A stretch of 64,000 nucleotides of DNA from Pseudoips prasinana (taxonomy: Eukaryota; Arthropoda; Insecta; Lepidoptera; Nolidae), in contig OX621249.1 of assembly GCA_951640165.1 (NCBI GenBank), forward strand, positions 5,507,001 to 5,571,000, written 5' to 3'. The position numbers were made by a program, and so were the translations under genes. The notes beneath the pieces were generated by a model. That model saw nothing but the letters and a program-made list of their open reading frames with translations. It did not search any database and had not been told where the DNA came from. Shown here piece after piece: positions 10,520 to 20,370 of this stretch; the first letter of the stretch is position 1; every line of letters begins with the position of its first letter.

Positions 10520-10813
10520 GAAAACCGGCCAAGTGCGAGTCGGACTTGCGCACGAAGGGTTCCGTGCCATTAACTATAAAAACGATCAAAAATTCACGTT
10601 TGTTGTATGGTAGCCCCCTTAAATATTATATTGTTAATATACCTCTTTAATATTGTTGTTATAGCGGCAACAGAAACACATAGTCTGTGAAAATTTCAAC
10701 TGTCTAACTATCACGGTTCATGAGATACAGCCTGGTGACAGACGGACAGTCAGACAGACAGCGAAGTCTTAGTAATAGGGTCCCATATTACCCTTTGTGT
10801 ACGGAACTCTAAT
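10520..10813 (+). mobile_element. Widespread arthropod repeat (CCGGCCAAGTGCGAG type)
   Basis: It runs from ACCGGCCAAGTGCGAGTCGG through GAAGGGTTCCGTGCC, CACGGTTCATGAGATACAGC and ACAGACGGACAGTCAGACAG to GTGTACGGAACTCTAA. I recognise the two ends as a repeat widespread in arthropod genomes, but I am not certain of its class. It has no ORF. A short relic of the reversed left end lies near 41160-41200. Confidence 0.6.
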
Positions 10814-11190
10814 AATGACTTTGTGTTCGAACTTCCTCCATGCTGGCCAGTACTGCAAAACTTTGTACGTTAATATAGTGGGCCTCTTATGATCCGACGG
10901 AAGGGGATGGGTGGAGTTTCATCACCAACTTCCAGACACTAGGTTGATATTGAAAATTTAACTTGATAAAAAATATCTCAATCTTACTTTTTGGCCCGAC
11001 CAGGGATGTGAACTCAGGTCCAATGGAGCATTCAAATTAGCCATTATAGTACGCGCGTTATCATCTGAGTCGTCAGGTCATAAGGGCAAAAGAGATAGGA
11101 ATGTGCAACGCGCCGGAATTCTTACGCCTTTCACTGGACGGCTCCATAAGACCCGTAAGTGCAAGCGAGATTGATATAGAGAAATGATTT
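10814..11190. other. Unassigned sequence
   Basis: No gene or known repeat recognised. TTTTGGCCCGACCAGGGA near 11000 resembles the distal end of a SINE-D head in reverse, but nothing else supports it. Confidence 0.3.
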
Positions 11191-11196
11191 ATGGCC

Positions 11197-11309
11197 CATA
11201 TCAAGCTATACAGTTCCAATATAAGCTGGCCTCTCATTGTACGGAAATCCTATACAACGCGAGTTCAGCTTATACTGGAAAGTATAGCTTGATATGTAGC
11301 CGAGTGTAC
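11197..11309. mobile_element. MITE-B copy 1
   Basis: Inverted arms CATATCAAGCTATAC and GTATAGCTTGATATG, with inner pairs TTCCAATATAAGCTG and CAGCTTATACTGGAA. The right flank GTAGCCGAGTGTAC matches the outer end of copy 2 at 41617, while the left outer end has decayed. Non-coding foldback. Confidence 0.8.
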
Positions 11310-11514
11310 ACTTACTTATTATTAACTTAACCTAAACTTTAATTTCTGAGTTAAGAATACCACTGACATATAAGATTTCTTTATGAAGATGTGATTTACA
11401 TTACAGAACGTTCCCTAAAATAACTACTTAGAAAACCAATACAGAACACAACCCAGCCAGCAACGTTTGTATGTCACCTGTAGAACCGTCGACAATTTCA
11501 GCCTAAATATATCA

Positions 11515-11632
11515 CTAGCTGTGCCCCGCGGTTTTACCCGCGTTAAACCTTATAAATTATAGCCTATGTGTTAATCCAGAGTGTCAGCTAACTCCATACC
11601 AAATTTTATTAAAATCGCTCCAGCCGTTTAGA
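11515..11632 (-). mobile_element. Helitron family 1, 3' part only
   Basis: Starts at CTAG with GTGCCCCGCGGTTTTACCC (the terminal hairpin in reverse) and continues to CCAGCCGTTTAGACGTGAA, where it is cut. It is followed by a short direct repeat GATGATAACGCGCG that occurs twice. Confidence 0.8.
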
Positions 11633-11692
11633 CGTGAATGATGATAACGCGCGACTCGGATGATAACGCGCGTAGTATAGTAATATGGTGTA

Positions 11693-12025
11693 CTAACTGT
11701 GCCCTGCGGTTTTACCCGCGTTAAACTTTATAAATGATCACAGCTCCTCCCCCGTAGGTGATAGCGTGATAATATGTAGGCTATATGTTGACCCGACCTT
11801 TTAGTAATATTCATGGAAAATTTGAATTTGAATTAAATCCATGCAGTACTTTTTGAGTTTAGCCCGGACATACATACAGACAAACAGATAAACAGACAAA
11901 AATTCTATAAACTATATTTTTGGCTTCGATGTCGATTGTAGATCACGCCCCAAGTATCCTTTTTAAAAAATATTCAATGTACAGTTTTGACTTTCCTACG
12001 ATTTTATTATATGTATATAGATATT
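11693..12025 (-). mobile_element. Non-autonomous Helitron, family 3
   Basis: It has the same 3' terminal hairpin as family 1 (GCGGTTTTACCCGC in reverse), but the body differs: CAGCTCCTCCCCCGTAGGTG, GTTGACCCGACCTTTTAG and, at the 5' side, TTCAATGTACAGTTTTGAC and TCCTACGATTTTATTATATG. The CTAG end has drifted to CTAA. An internally deleted copy is at 21509-21694. Confidence 0.75.
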
Positions 12026-12049
12026 GGCTGGTGTAAATTCAACACGTGT

Positions 12050-12190
12050 AGTGGCTAAGGCATAGAACATCTCCAGCACATTCCATCCCGTAGTCTGTCC
12101 TCGGTCGTTCCGAGGGAATATCTACCAGAGAACGGGCAGCAGCGTCCCTCTGTGTACTATGAATATGAATGTATGTAAGAACATAAATCT
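12050..12190 (+). repeat. Interspersed repeat fragment with CCGAGGGAATATCTACC
   Basis: It contains CCGAGGGAATATCTACCAG followed by AGAACGGGCAGCAGCG. The reverse complement recurs at 19165-19200 and around 47405-47435. The class is unknown; three divergent copies in 64 kb show that it is interspersed. Confidence 0.5.
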
Positions 12191-12269
12191 ATGTAGTATA
12201 ATATACTACTAGGTTCGAACACTACACTCTGTAGAACTGACGATGGTACACTACCAGCTGCCTGTCATT

Positions 12270-12425
12270 TCCAATTTTTACCAGTCCATCCTTCGGTTGT
12301 CTGAAAGAAATCGCTATTATGCGTTAAGACCGCCAATTGTACATTATCTTGAATATTGACATTTTTCCTGTAACCTTCTTTTTTTATATGTTGTGCAATA
12401 AAGTGTATCTATCTATCTATCTATG
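12270..12425 (+). mobile_element. Retroposon Y 3' end with (TATC)n tail
   Basis: CGGTTGTCTGAAAGAAATCG, a short GCGTTAAG stem, then TTGTGCAATAAAGTG followed by a TATC tetranucleotide tail. The AATAAA and simple-repeat tail fit a LINE 3' end. The 27640 copy shows the same order. Confidence 0.7.
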
Positions 12426-12524
12426 AGATTCTGAGATCGCCAGATCGTCTGCCAAGCGTGGCGATTATGGCATATGCCCCTTTTCTTCCGGGAGGCTCTT
12501 TTCCCAGCAGTATTGATATTACTA

Positions 12525-12602
12525 CAAACATGTTCTGACTATTTACAAGCGCTTTTTTAAAGTCTACGTGAATAAAAACCTGTTTTGTTTATTTATTTTA
12601 GC
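12525..12602 (+). mobile_element. Retroposon X, very short copy
   Basis: Only the last 75-80 bp: TGTTCTGACTATTTACAAGC to GTCTACGTGAATAAAAACC and the T-rich end. Confidence 0.8.
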
Positions 12603-13320
12603 GTATTGTAGTGACGAAAAAGAATGCCCACGCTCCATTTTATAACCAGAATATAGTAATCTAGTAATAATTTAACCCATCAAAAGCTATAGACAGCAAA
12701 ACTTAGTAATACCACACATTAGTGACAATTCTACGATGTTCCAGCAAAATTACTATTAGGCGACTTTGACGATAAATAGCCGGTACTCAATGTTTTTATC
12801 AACACTTTGCCCGCATAGAACTTTTTGTAGCTAAATCGTCTGTCTGAAATAGACAAATATGTATAACAAGAATAATTGGTTGGTTTAGTCTGAATCTCTG
12901 GATAGCTCTCATTCGTAACTCTTTAATAACCTGTTAACCCTAATGACGTACACAGGTAACCCAACACCTAATTCTTAGTATTCCTGTGTGTCCTGTCGGG
13001 TCCTGGTAGAGAAGGAAACAATCGAAAGAGTCTGAGGCTTGCGACTCAGATGTAGGTTTAAGGTGGCCCCCTGAGATGCATCAAAGATCACCTTCTCTGT
13101 TGCTCAGTGGTCCCCCCTCTTCTTAGCCAAATTTGGTATGATCTTAATAATGCCGCTTAGGATACTCGTTCTAATATAGAACTTACGGTAATCTTCGACT
13201 TTTAATAGGTTTTACTGGGATTTTGCTGGTATACCCCTCGCACCCACTTCCAGGGCACATAATTAACGTACTTTTAACAAAAACGTAAATATTTATCAAC
13301 CTCTTTTTTTATTAGGCCAG
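12603..13320. other. No gene recognised
   Basis: Mostly AT-rich. Between about 12980 and 13130 a GC-richer patch occurs with no match that I recognise; it could belong to the R1-like LINE 3' region downstream. Confidence 0.35.
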
Positions 13321-13329
13321 GGGGATGCC

Positions 13330-13563
13330 ACTCGCAAAAAGTGCCTGTGGGTGGGTATATCGGACTCGCACCGACTTAACCTAACCCTCCATAAACTTCT
13401 CTTGGCGCCTCATCCCGCTCAGCAGCCTCCTTCTGGAGTATGACTGCCTCACTGAAGGAGACCACGGCGTTCCACGTGGTGGAGTCGCTTGCCAGGATCG
13501 CATATACGACTGCCGGGGGTGAAAGATCCCGTCGGATCACAGCGACCAAGACTCACCTATCGG
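13330..13563 (-). pseudogene. R1-like LINE C-terminus and 3' UTR
   Basis: Read on the minus strand from about 13556, a frame gives VLVAVIRRDLSPPAVVYAIL, then TTWNAVVSFSEAVILQKEAA, ERDEAPREVY and GGLG, ending in TAA near 13377. A W-AV-FCE/SEAV-LQKEAAER ending is characteristic of R1-type LINE ORFs. The 3' UTR that follows (GTCGGTGCGAGTCCGA, ACCCACCCACAGGCAC) also occurs at 50285. The copy is 5'-truncated; overlapping plus-strand open frames at 13440-13730 are shadows. Confidence 0.75.
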
Positions 13564-13834
13564 TCTCCCAATCCGGGCTATTGTTGTCGCTTCTCGGCCG
13601 ATCCGGCTCAGATAGTCTTCTACCTTCTTACTCACATTCTTGTTTTATTTCTCGATTTATGTCAGAATTATTAAAGGTGACTCTGACGACGACTGTTGTG
13701 TTACGACAACAACCGGAATTGACAGGTTAATGTGCGCTTTAAAGCACGGAGATGCTCAGAAATGTAATCACTCACACCCATCTAAAAACTCATGAGGGTC
13801 TACGTGCTTAAGCTAGCCAATTGCTGTGTGTAAT

Positions 13835-14000
13835 TATTATTATTATTCATTTATTTCAGATATAAAATCCATATAGTGTTAGTATTACAGTACTTAGAAT
13901 ATGTTAGTAATCATAATTTAAAAATTTAATTTAATTTAAGAACCGTCCTGCTGCACTAGCTCCGCCACTATGCATACGGGTCCAGTGCATCAGGAAAGGG
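13835..14000 (-). mobile_element. Possible LINE 3' end
   Basis: A TTATTATTATT tract followed by CATTTATTTCAGATA resembles the start of the CR1-like LINE 3' end at 22320 (ACATTTATTTCAGATAG), read in reverse. The rest does not align clearly. Confidence 0.35.
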
Positions 14001-14334
14001 CTGTCCAATTTTTCAGAAATTACCTGTAATGTGACCCATGATTCAATTACGCTTGTTTTCATTACGCTTGTTGGCATCGAACAATGCTGTCCTTTTGATT
14101 CCTTAAGAATGTTTTCCTTTATGCAGAATACAAACGACATATTCACAAATCATTTTTTGGGGATGCTCCAAACACATTGGCTTGATACAATTACGCAGAA
14201 AGTAAGTAATTTCGTACTTCTAGGCGAAGTCTGGCAACAACACAAAAACATGCCATGCGTTACAGATACGAGACGAAGCTTTAAGACGTAATGAAACATT
14301 ACACATACAGTTCAATTAATAAACCCCTTCATTT
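14001..14334. other. No gene recognised
   Basis: Overlapping short open frames on both strands (13931-14146 minus, 14031-14291 plus) have no domain that I recognise. Confidence 0.35.
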
Positions 14335-14365
14335 AATAGATAGATAGATAGGATATTCTTTATTG

Positions 14366-14388
14366 TACAGACGCCAGCACATCCAGCT
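14366..14388 (+). mobile_element. MITE-A copy 3, left tip only
   Basis: Only TACAGACGCCAGCACATCC and AGCT remain, in excellent agreement with the family consensus. The copy is cut exactly where a hairpin derived from LINE sequence begins. Confidence 0.8.
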
Positions 14389-14530
14389 TGACAAAAAAGT
14401 ATACCTGGCCTGTGTAGGCCAGGTATACTTTTTTGTCAATCTTCTTTCATTCATCCTTTCTAAATGGCCAAACCATCTCAGGATACCTTTTCAAACTTTG
14501 TGACTACATCCTCTTTCACACCACAACGCT
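14388..14530 (-). mobile_element. LINE C-terminal fragment with perfect inverted duplication
   Basis: The minus strand from about 14450 reads like the start of the LINE fragment at 31010 (GGATGAATGAAAGAAGA, then GTATACCTGGCCT). The piece 14416-14439 is repeated in inverted form at 14388-14411, giving 24-bp perfect arms around a 4-nt GTGT loop. The inverted piece joins directly to the truncated MITE-A tip. Confidence 0.75.
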
Positions 14531-14572
14531 CTCTTACATCAGTATTTCGAATTACAAGTTACTAAGCAATTA

Positions 14573-14880
14573 TTTATAAATTTAGTACTACTATATTAAA
14601 ATTAAAGAATTGAAGACAACGAGCAGTTGGCTAGCCCAGAAGGCTCTCAGCTAGTAGCTTAATTCAAGCGACTAATAACGGAGGTAACCTTATGGGATTC
14701 AGACCACAGCACTGAGGACCTTCAGCGGCCGTAACAAGACGGGATTCTAAGTGAGGGTATGATCACTTGCACGGTATAACCGATCACATGTTAAGGGGCC
14801 AACGCGATCATCTCCGCTGAGGAACCTACCCTAGCTATCCTGCGGCTTTCTCTAGCTACCTAGGTGGACGACGTTCATCT
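14573..14880. repeat. Repeat W, copy 1
   Basis: A block of about 300 bp shared with 38350-38640: AATTAAAGAATTGAAGACAA, AGAAGGCTCT, TTAAGGGGCCAACGCGATC and CTTTCTCTAGCTACCTAGGT all recur in the same order. No ORF and no terminal repeats are visible, so the class is open; the two copies show it is interspersed. Confidence 0.65.
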
Positions 14881-15410
14881 ATTAGTCAATCATATTGCAT
14901 GGGAAATACCCCGTGTCGGTGAAGGCACGCCGTAGAAATCCGCTTTCCAGTTTTGTAACATAAATAAAATAAGGTTCAATCTTTGGGACTATTAATATTC
15001 CTTTCGTAAATATCCAATGAACCAAAGTGAATTAGCCTTTTCAAATAAAACTTCCACAAAAATGTTTTTCCAATATTCTTTAAAAATCTGATGTGAAATG
15101 ATCGAATTTAGTCTCTAGAGTAAGTACAGAAAGTATAAAATTGAAGGGTTCCATCGACATGATATATTGTCAACTACTTGTTTCATTTGTTAACGTCTGT
15201 AGCCTGCCTATTTACTGAACAGAGTTTAAGGAGACGGGTGTTCCTTTATGGGATAGAAAAAGTAAATGGCTAAGATGGATATGCTAAGCGACCGCGGTCC
15301 ACTTAGCTTTCATTCCGAATTTCTTTGAATGCGCAGTATGCGTGCTAATTTCGCTATGGCATCTGGCAAATCTGGGCACTATGCTTGAATAGTATAAAAT
15401 CGAAAGAACT
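14881..15410. other. No gene recognised
   Basis: AT-rich sequence with no recognisable feature. Confidence 0.35.
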
Positions 15411-15414
15411 GTTT

Positions 15415-15860
15415 CTTGTCCGGAAAATTTCACATTCATATTCACTCATTGTCAAAAATCATTAACTCCGTAAAAAAATTACATTTATGTGGAATCTTCA
15501 TTTTTTTATACCCTACCGTGCAGTGCATGACGTACGTGGCAGCTAATGAGAAACACTGCCAGAAAACTCAGTAAAAACTTTTTTTAAATAAAATATACTT
15601 TAGATTAATTACAATGTTGACTCAGAACAACTCAATCCCAAACACTCTTGTCACTTAAATAATCAGCAATATTATAATATGCCCTGCTACACAATTTGGC
15701 TTTAATAATTATTTTAAACTTATTCGTAGACAATTCTCTAATACCATTGGGAAGTTTGTTATAGAATCTTATAGGCACACATTGCCCCATTAAAGAGTTA
15801 CTTATTTTGTGGAGATGGGTAGTATGCAATAGAGATTGTTCTTATATCTAGTATTTACAT
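15415..15860 (-). pseudogene. Jockey-like LINE, 3' end (ORF C-terminus plus 3' UTR)
   Basis: The minus strand encodes TTHLHKISNSLMGQ, RFYNKLPNGIREL, KAKLCSRAYYNIADYLSDKS and VWD, then a stop. This closely parallels the end of the ORF at 23800-24782. The 3' UTR follows with CTCAGTAG-like and ACTGCACGGTAGGG motifs, as in the copies at 24783 and 29610. It is 5'-truncated to about the last 65 codons, with small insertions such as VPI inside the GQCIRFYN motif. Confidence 0.85.
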
Positions 15861-15904
15861 TATGTGTACGCTTGCTTTATACGCTGCTTTTACAGTAGGA
15901 ATCG

Positions 15905-15975
15905 AAGAAAACGAGCAAGTGGGTCACCTGATGGTAAGTGATCACCGCCGTCAATGGACACTGGCAACACCTATC
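15905..15975 (-). mobile_element. Retroposon Z fragment
   Basis: ACGAGCAAGTGGGTCACCTG followed by ATGGTAAGTGATCACCGCC is the reverse complement of the 3' end of family Z; only about 70 bp remain. Confidence 0.75.
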
Positions 15976-15984
15976 CACTCAAGG

Positions 15985-16440
15985 AAAAGGAAGCCAATAA
16001 CAAATTCAAATTCAAATTATTTTATTTGCAGAAATATGGGTCTTACAATGTTCTTATTTCTAATTATTATTACCGTTCCATATTAGCCTTTCGGCGTGCA
16101 AATGTCTTACACATAAATAATAATTTTACTTTATTAAACAAACTGAATGTAAATCGAAGTCTTTAAATTTATTTAATTATTACACAATATGTTTGCTTAA
16201 CCTAATTTATCGTCAAAGTATTCCTTGACTGTGTAAAAAGCTTTACGTAAAAGGTATTCCGAAGGTCTTTTCTTAAATTCAATATTGCACTTTAAATTTG
16301 CCAGGTTGTGAGGTAATTTATTGAATATCCTGGGGGCCATACAGAAGTCTTGAACGTTTGAAATCTAACGTCAAGGACACGCGAGAAGAGTTACGTTATA
16401 ATAAACAACGCTTTAAAATTACATGCAACTGGAGCACGTA
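15985..16440 (-). mobile_element. LINE 3' end, degraded
   Basis: It starts with the repeated hexamer ATTCAA and TTATTTTATTTGCAG on the plus strand. On the minus strand, patches resemble the terminal part of a LINE ORF: FNKLPHNL-like, then a KKTFGIPFT-like stretch where frames are broken, then a KAFYTVKEYFDDKL-like end. A better preserved relative in the same orientation is at 27750-28225. The call is at the level of LINE only. Confidence 0.55.
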
Positions 16441-16722
16441 CAGTCTTCTTTGTTTACTAACTAAGCACATTAATATATTAATACACCCAATGATTATATC
16501 ACACACATATGTTGACAGAACGTAAATCAAGCTATTCAATCGAAGCGTACATTGATTTTCCAGTATGGTGAATTAAGCGGCGCCACAATACATAGCAAAC
16601 AATCTAATCATACCTGGTTAAGCATATCCGAGATATGTATCTGTATTTCATTATATTGGGTATAAATAATGAATTGAAATTGATTTATTCAGTAAATGCA
16701 TACCATTCGGCATTCGATTTTT

Positions 16723-16988
16723 GAAGTTATACTTCTTTTGGCGCGATGGAGAAAAATGATGAGAGTGAATTTTTACGATGCGCGCGCACACCGACACCAA
16801 AAAATTTAACAGCATGAAGTTAGTTCTAGGTGGTATGACAGTGAATTTTTACGATGCGCGCGCATCGTAAAAATAACAGCATGAAGTTAGTTCTAGGTGG
16901 TATGAAAATTGATAACTATGTTCAAGTTGTATATTAAGAAGTATAACTTCTAACGCGTGTACATAAGTACACACAAGTTTTTTTTTTC
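16723..16988 (+). mobile_element. TIR element P, copy 1
   Basis: Bounded by GAAGTTATACTTC (16723-16735) and its reverse complement GAAGTATAACTTC (16938-16950), with a conserved extension ACGCGTGTACATAAGTACAC outside the right end. Inside, a unit of about 75 bp (GTGAATTTTTACGATGCGCG ... AGTTAGTTCTAGGTGGTATG) occurs twice; the second includes the palindrome ACGATGCGCGCGCATCGT. The reversed second copy at 43685-43948 has the same internal duplication. Non-coding. Confidence 0.75.
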
Positions 16989-17626
16989 TTTGTTTTGTAT
17001 GTATGGCACGCGATTTTTCCGCAGTTTATGAACCGATTTTCATCATATTTTTAATCGATAGGAAACGCTGTCGGAATTATATAAATATTATTCCAATAGG
17101 CTGACAAAAATATCGATAATACAATTATTAACATGCTTGAAATCTTAGTTTTAGTTATACCTCGTTCATATGGCACTCGTAAAAATCTTGTACTCGATTG
17201 AATTTTCAATTATAATATACAATTGCTGTTTCATTTACACATACAATACGGATAAAATGAACTTGGCTTTAGCTACTTCTTTAAGTTTTTTGTGTTATAT
17301 ATATTATATATATATAATATTGAGGACTCCATTCATTCTATATTTAAACTTTTACTAACTACTATTTCCACAAATTTAAAAATATTTATATCAAGTAGGT
17401 ATATCATTTAAGTAATGAATCGTTCATATTATCAGCTTATTAATTCTTCCTCATTATTTTGATTTTATCTCATTGACTCACAATTTAATTTTACTTTTAT
17501 TTGTAAAGTATATTTGTATTTTTATTTTTATAATTCCAAGCATTATAATTCGCATGTGATGTCAACCGATAACTGGCTGCTACACTAGAGTATGTATTTC
17601 GTATATTAAGATATACCAAACTCAAA
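16989..17626. other. No gene recognised
   Basis: AT-rich. CGATTTTTCCGCAGTTTATG, then GAACCGATTTTCATC, resembles the openings of some lepidopteran non-autonomous elements, but no end can be defined. Confidence 0.3.
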
Positions 17627-17753
17627 TTTAAACGCGCCGTCGCGCGTCGACGCGCGTTTGAGCAACACGCGTCGACCACTCGCTTTTATCCTATCGAGCT
17701 TCGCCTGACTTGCGTGTGTATCGCTAAAAACACGCGTCAACGGCGCGTTTAAA
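17627..17753. mobile_element. Palindromic MITE with CG-rich arms
   Basis: Arms TTTAAACGCGCCGTCGCGCG and CGCGTCAACGGCGCGTTTAA are inverted copies. Inside are TCGACGCGCG and ACGCGTCGACC stretches. The right flank continues with GTGGTGTGCATAGGCCC, which may be the true outer end of a longer hAT-like element; the left flank does not show the matching end. CpG-rich arms are unusual in this AT-rich window. Confidence 0.6.
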
Positions 17754-17769
17754 AAACGTGGTGTGCATA

Positions 17770-18320
17770 GGCCCTTACATCATGTATTCATGTTAAGTAC
17801 TAGATGATAAGGTACTAAAATGACATCCAAAGTTTAAAATAAAACCATAACACAGAGTAAATTTATCTAATTAGCATCTTAACAGAACTTAACACAACGT
17901 TTGTATAGCGCGGCAAAGCTGAACTTACGTAAGGCAATCTTAAGCCAGACTTAACGGGACAAAAGGGGAACCGGATGTGGTCCGGCTCCCGGTCGCACTT
18001 CCGGCAAAATGGCCGTCGTCCTCTATTGTGTTACGCAAAACTTATTATTGAGATGCTAAGATTGCTTAATTCTAGTGCAAATTAAGTCCTTTGATTATAA
18101 TAAAATTGACATCGTTGGGTTTTGGATAATAGAATGGAAATTAACTTTGTTAATATGTATAGGTATTGCATTGTATAATTTAAGTTACGTTTAAAAGATA
18201 GTTCTTGTATTCTTTATAAAAATTAAGTTACAAAACAAAAACAGATTTACCAACCCAGTGAGCAAACTGTATTAATAAACATATACGTTATGTACATAAT
18301 TAATACATACATAATCAACC
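17770..18320. other. No gene recognised
   Basis: AT-rich, with a GC patch near 17970-18020 (CCGGATGTGGTCCGGCTCC) that has no recognised identity. Confidence 0.35.
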
Positions 18321-18324
18321 TGAT

Positions 18325-18405
18325 ATCGGCCACAGCTGGACATAAGCCTCCCCAAAGGTTTCTAAAACGTTGTCATTTGAAGGGGTTTGCCGTAGTCATC
18401 GCGCT
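18325..18405 (-). mobile_element. RTE-like LINE 3' fragment
   Basis: CACAGCTGGACATAAGCCTC then CCCAAAGGTTTCTAAAACGT and TGCCGTAGTCATCGCGCT, the reverse complement of the tail seen in 21188-21300. Confidence 0.6.
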
Positions 18406-18409
18406 AGAC

Positions 18410-18722
18410 ATTTTTTTTATATCAAAGGGCGACAAACGAGCAAGTGGGTCACCTGATGGTAAGTGATCACCGCCGCCCACGGACACTCGCGACACCAGAG
18501 GAGTCGCAAGTGCGTTGCCGGCTTTTTAGAGTCAGCAAACAAGTGTTGCTGACCCTTCCCCCCACCCCAATGAGCTCCGGCGACCTTACTCACACTCGGA
18601 AACACAACATTAAAATTATTAATGTTATTATTAAGGAATGTCTTCTGTAAGGTGGAGGTACTTCCCCAGTCGGGCTGTTCTTTGAGCGAATGAACGCTAT
18701 GCCCTACCTCTCTTAAGAAGAG
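18410..18722 (-). mobile_element. Retroposon Z, full-length-like
   Basis: Reverse copy of 6768-7070: T-run, ACGAGCAAGTGGGTCACCTG, AGTCAGCAAACAAGTGTTGC, ending CCCAGTCGGGCTG and ATGAACGCTATGCCCTACC. The T-run at its left edge is the poly(A) tail in reverse. Confidence 0.8.
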
Positions 18723-18724
18723 TT

Positions 18725-18890
18725 GGTGTTATTCGGTGGTAGTTCGTACACAGGAGGCGCTGCTGCCAGACTGCCAAGTGTATCCCTTAGTCGCCGTTGA
18801 CATAACATATATCGCTCAAATGGTAGACTCGAAAATTATCCAGCAGTGGACGTCTTTCGGCTGATATGATGACGGATGATATCTTTTTTA
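18725..18890. mobile_element. RTE-like fragments
   Basis: AGGAGGCGCTGCTGCCAGAC and AGTGTATCCCTTAGTCGCC belong to the 21188-21450 family. At 18838 a separate plus-strand tail, ATCCAGCAGTGGACGTCTTT then CGGCTGATATGATGA, is an RTE 3' end. Both are short relics. Confidence 0.5.
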
Positions 18891-19139
18891 CGGAAAACAA
18901 AGATCATCCTACCATCATCTCCTCATACCATCCTATAGGATGCTGCACATCCATTGCGCCTGGAGAGAAAACGGGCACTGAATCGACCTCTTTTCAGTCT
19001 CTAGCCCGGAGGTGTAACACCGCAATCGCACCAAATCTCTGATCTATCTGTAACAAAATAGTTTCCTGTGTTAGAAATTTTGCTGCCTATACTCCTAGAA
19101 ACTATAGTATTACTTGCAAATTATGTACTATTATTATCG

Positions 19140-19220
19140 GTCATTAGTGCATGACACGCTGCTTCCCATTCTCTGGTAGATATTCCCTCGGGATAACTTC
19201 GACACCCCCTATATGATGAG
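19140..19220 (-). repeat. Interspersed repeat fragment (second copy of 12050 type)
   Basis: CTCTGGTAGATATTCCCTCG is the reverse complement of the core at 12110, with the neighbouring GCTGCTTCCCATT also matching. Confidence 0.5.
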
Positions 19221-19294
19221 TTGTGGTGAACGTCGGAATTTTTTACAATAACACATTCAGCTATTATTACTACCCACTATCTTAGGCAGTGGAT

Positions 19295-19662
19295 CCGGTG
19301 GTAGCATTAGAGCGCGACCGTCGTTTTAAACACAAGGTCCGTTATAATAATAATACTGAATTCATACCTTAATATAGACAGAACCATTCAGACAATATGT
19401 AGTAAAATATAAATTTCAATACATAATATTATATACTTCAACTAAACTTAATCTCCTTGACAATAACTTAATACAAGCTAGCTAAATGTCACTACCATTA
19501 TAAAATAAATTGTATAAATGTTTTAACATTCCGTGTACTTAAATATCTGTAATATGTAACTAGAAATAATAACTGTATTACTACAAACATGTTCTGACTA
19601 TTTACAAGCGCTTTTTTAAAGTCTACGTGAATAAAAACCTTTTTTTATTTTATTTTAGTATG
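19295..19662 (+). mobile_element. Retroposon X
   Basis: A longer copy that starts GGATCCGGTGGTAGCATTAG, AGCGCGACCGTCG, continues through ACAATATGTAGTAAAATATA and AGCTAGCTAAATGTCACTAC and ends with GTCTACGTGAATAAAAACC and a T-rich tail. The same order is seen at 35690-36172. Confidence 0.8.
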
Positions 19663-20370
19663 TAACAAAATATTCAATTCGAAACAAAGAAGTAACCCTA
19701 TTTACCGCGATGGCAAATACAGATAGGATATACGACAGTCGCATTTTCGACTCAAGACTATTAGAAACTCTCGTGAGACTTCACAATCCGACCGTTTCGT
19801 AGTGTATAGTTGTACTAATAAAAACGACCTGTACGTAAAAACAATAATAGAAAAAGCCATCCAGAACCAAAAGTTAATGTCGATTGTGGCGGCCGAGCAA
19901 CCAATCTTTGGGGAATGTTGACATCACTCACCATTTTCCATTAATATTTAGTTGAAAAACGTTACATTTTTCCACAGGGATGTTTGACACTATAGATCCG
20001 CATTTTTAGCAAATCAGTCTTAATTTACCAATCTGTCCAAGAGAAATTATAAACTCAATCCCAGCCTACCAAGGGGTTTCAAATTAACTCAGAAATATCT
20101 GACAGAATATTTTCTCAGTCGGCTTTGTGATTAATTTAATTTCCGGATAAACATCAAATTCTTCGCAAATCTGTTTATCATTTAAGTCACTAAGTATCTA
20201 GGTACAGTAATACGATTTCAACCAAATCAGTGGTCCTGTACTCGAAGTTGCACCTGCCGTTGAGCACTTCAAAAACAATTGAAAGCTCTACGTTTTATAT
20301 CAATTTAATTCAAAACAGGAACTCTTGAATTCAGTCACAACCAATTGCCATAACAAAGATCCAATTTAAA
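19663..20370. other. No gene recognised
   Basis: No recognised coding or repeat feature. Confidence 0.35.

Noticed and set aside
13440..13730. 96-codon plus-strand open frame
   Set aside because: It lies opposite the R1-like LINE frame on the minus strand, which has recognisable family motifs; the plus frame is a shadow.
17627..17753. CpG island or promoter
   Set aside because: The CG-rich bases are the two inverted arms of a foldback element; no gene starts nearby.
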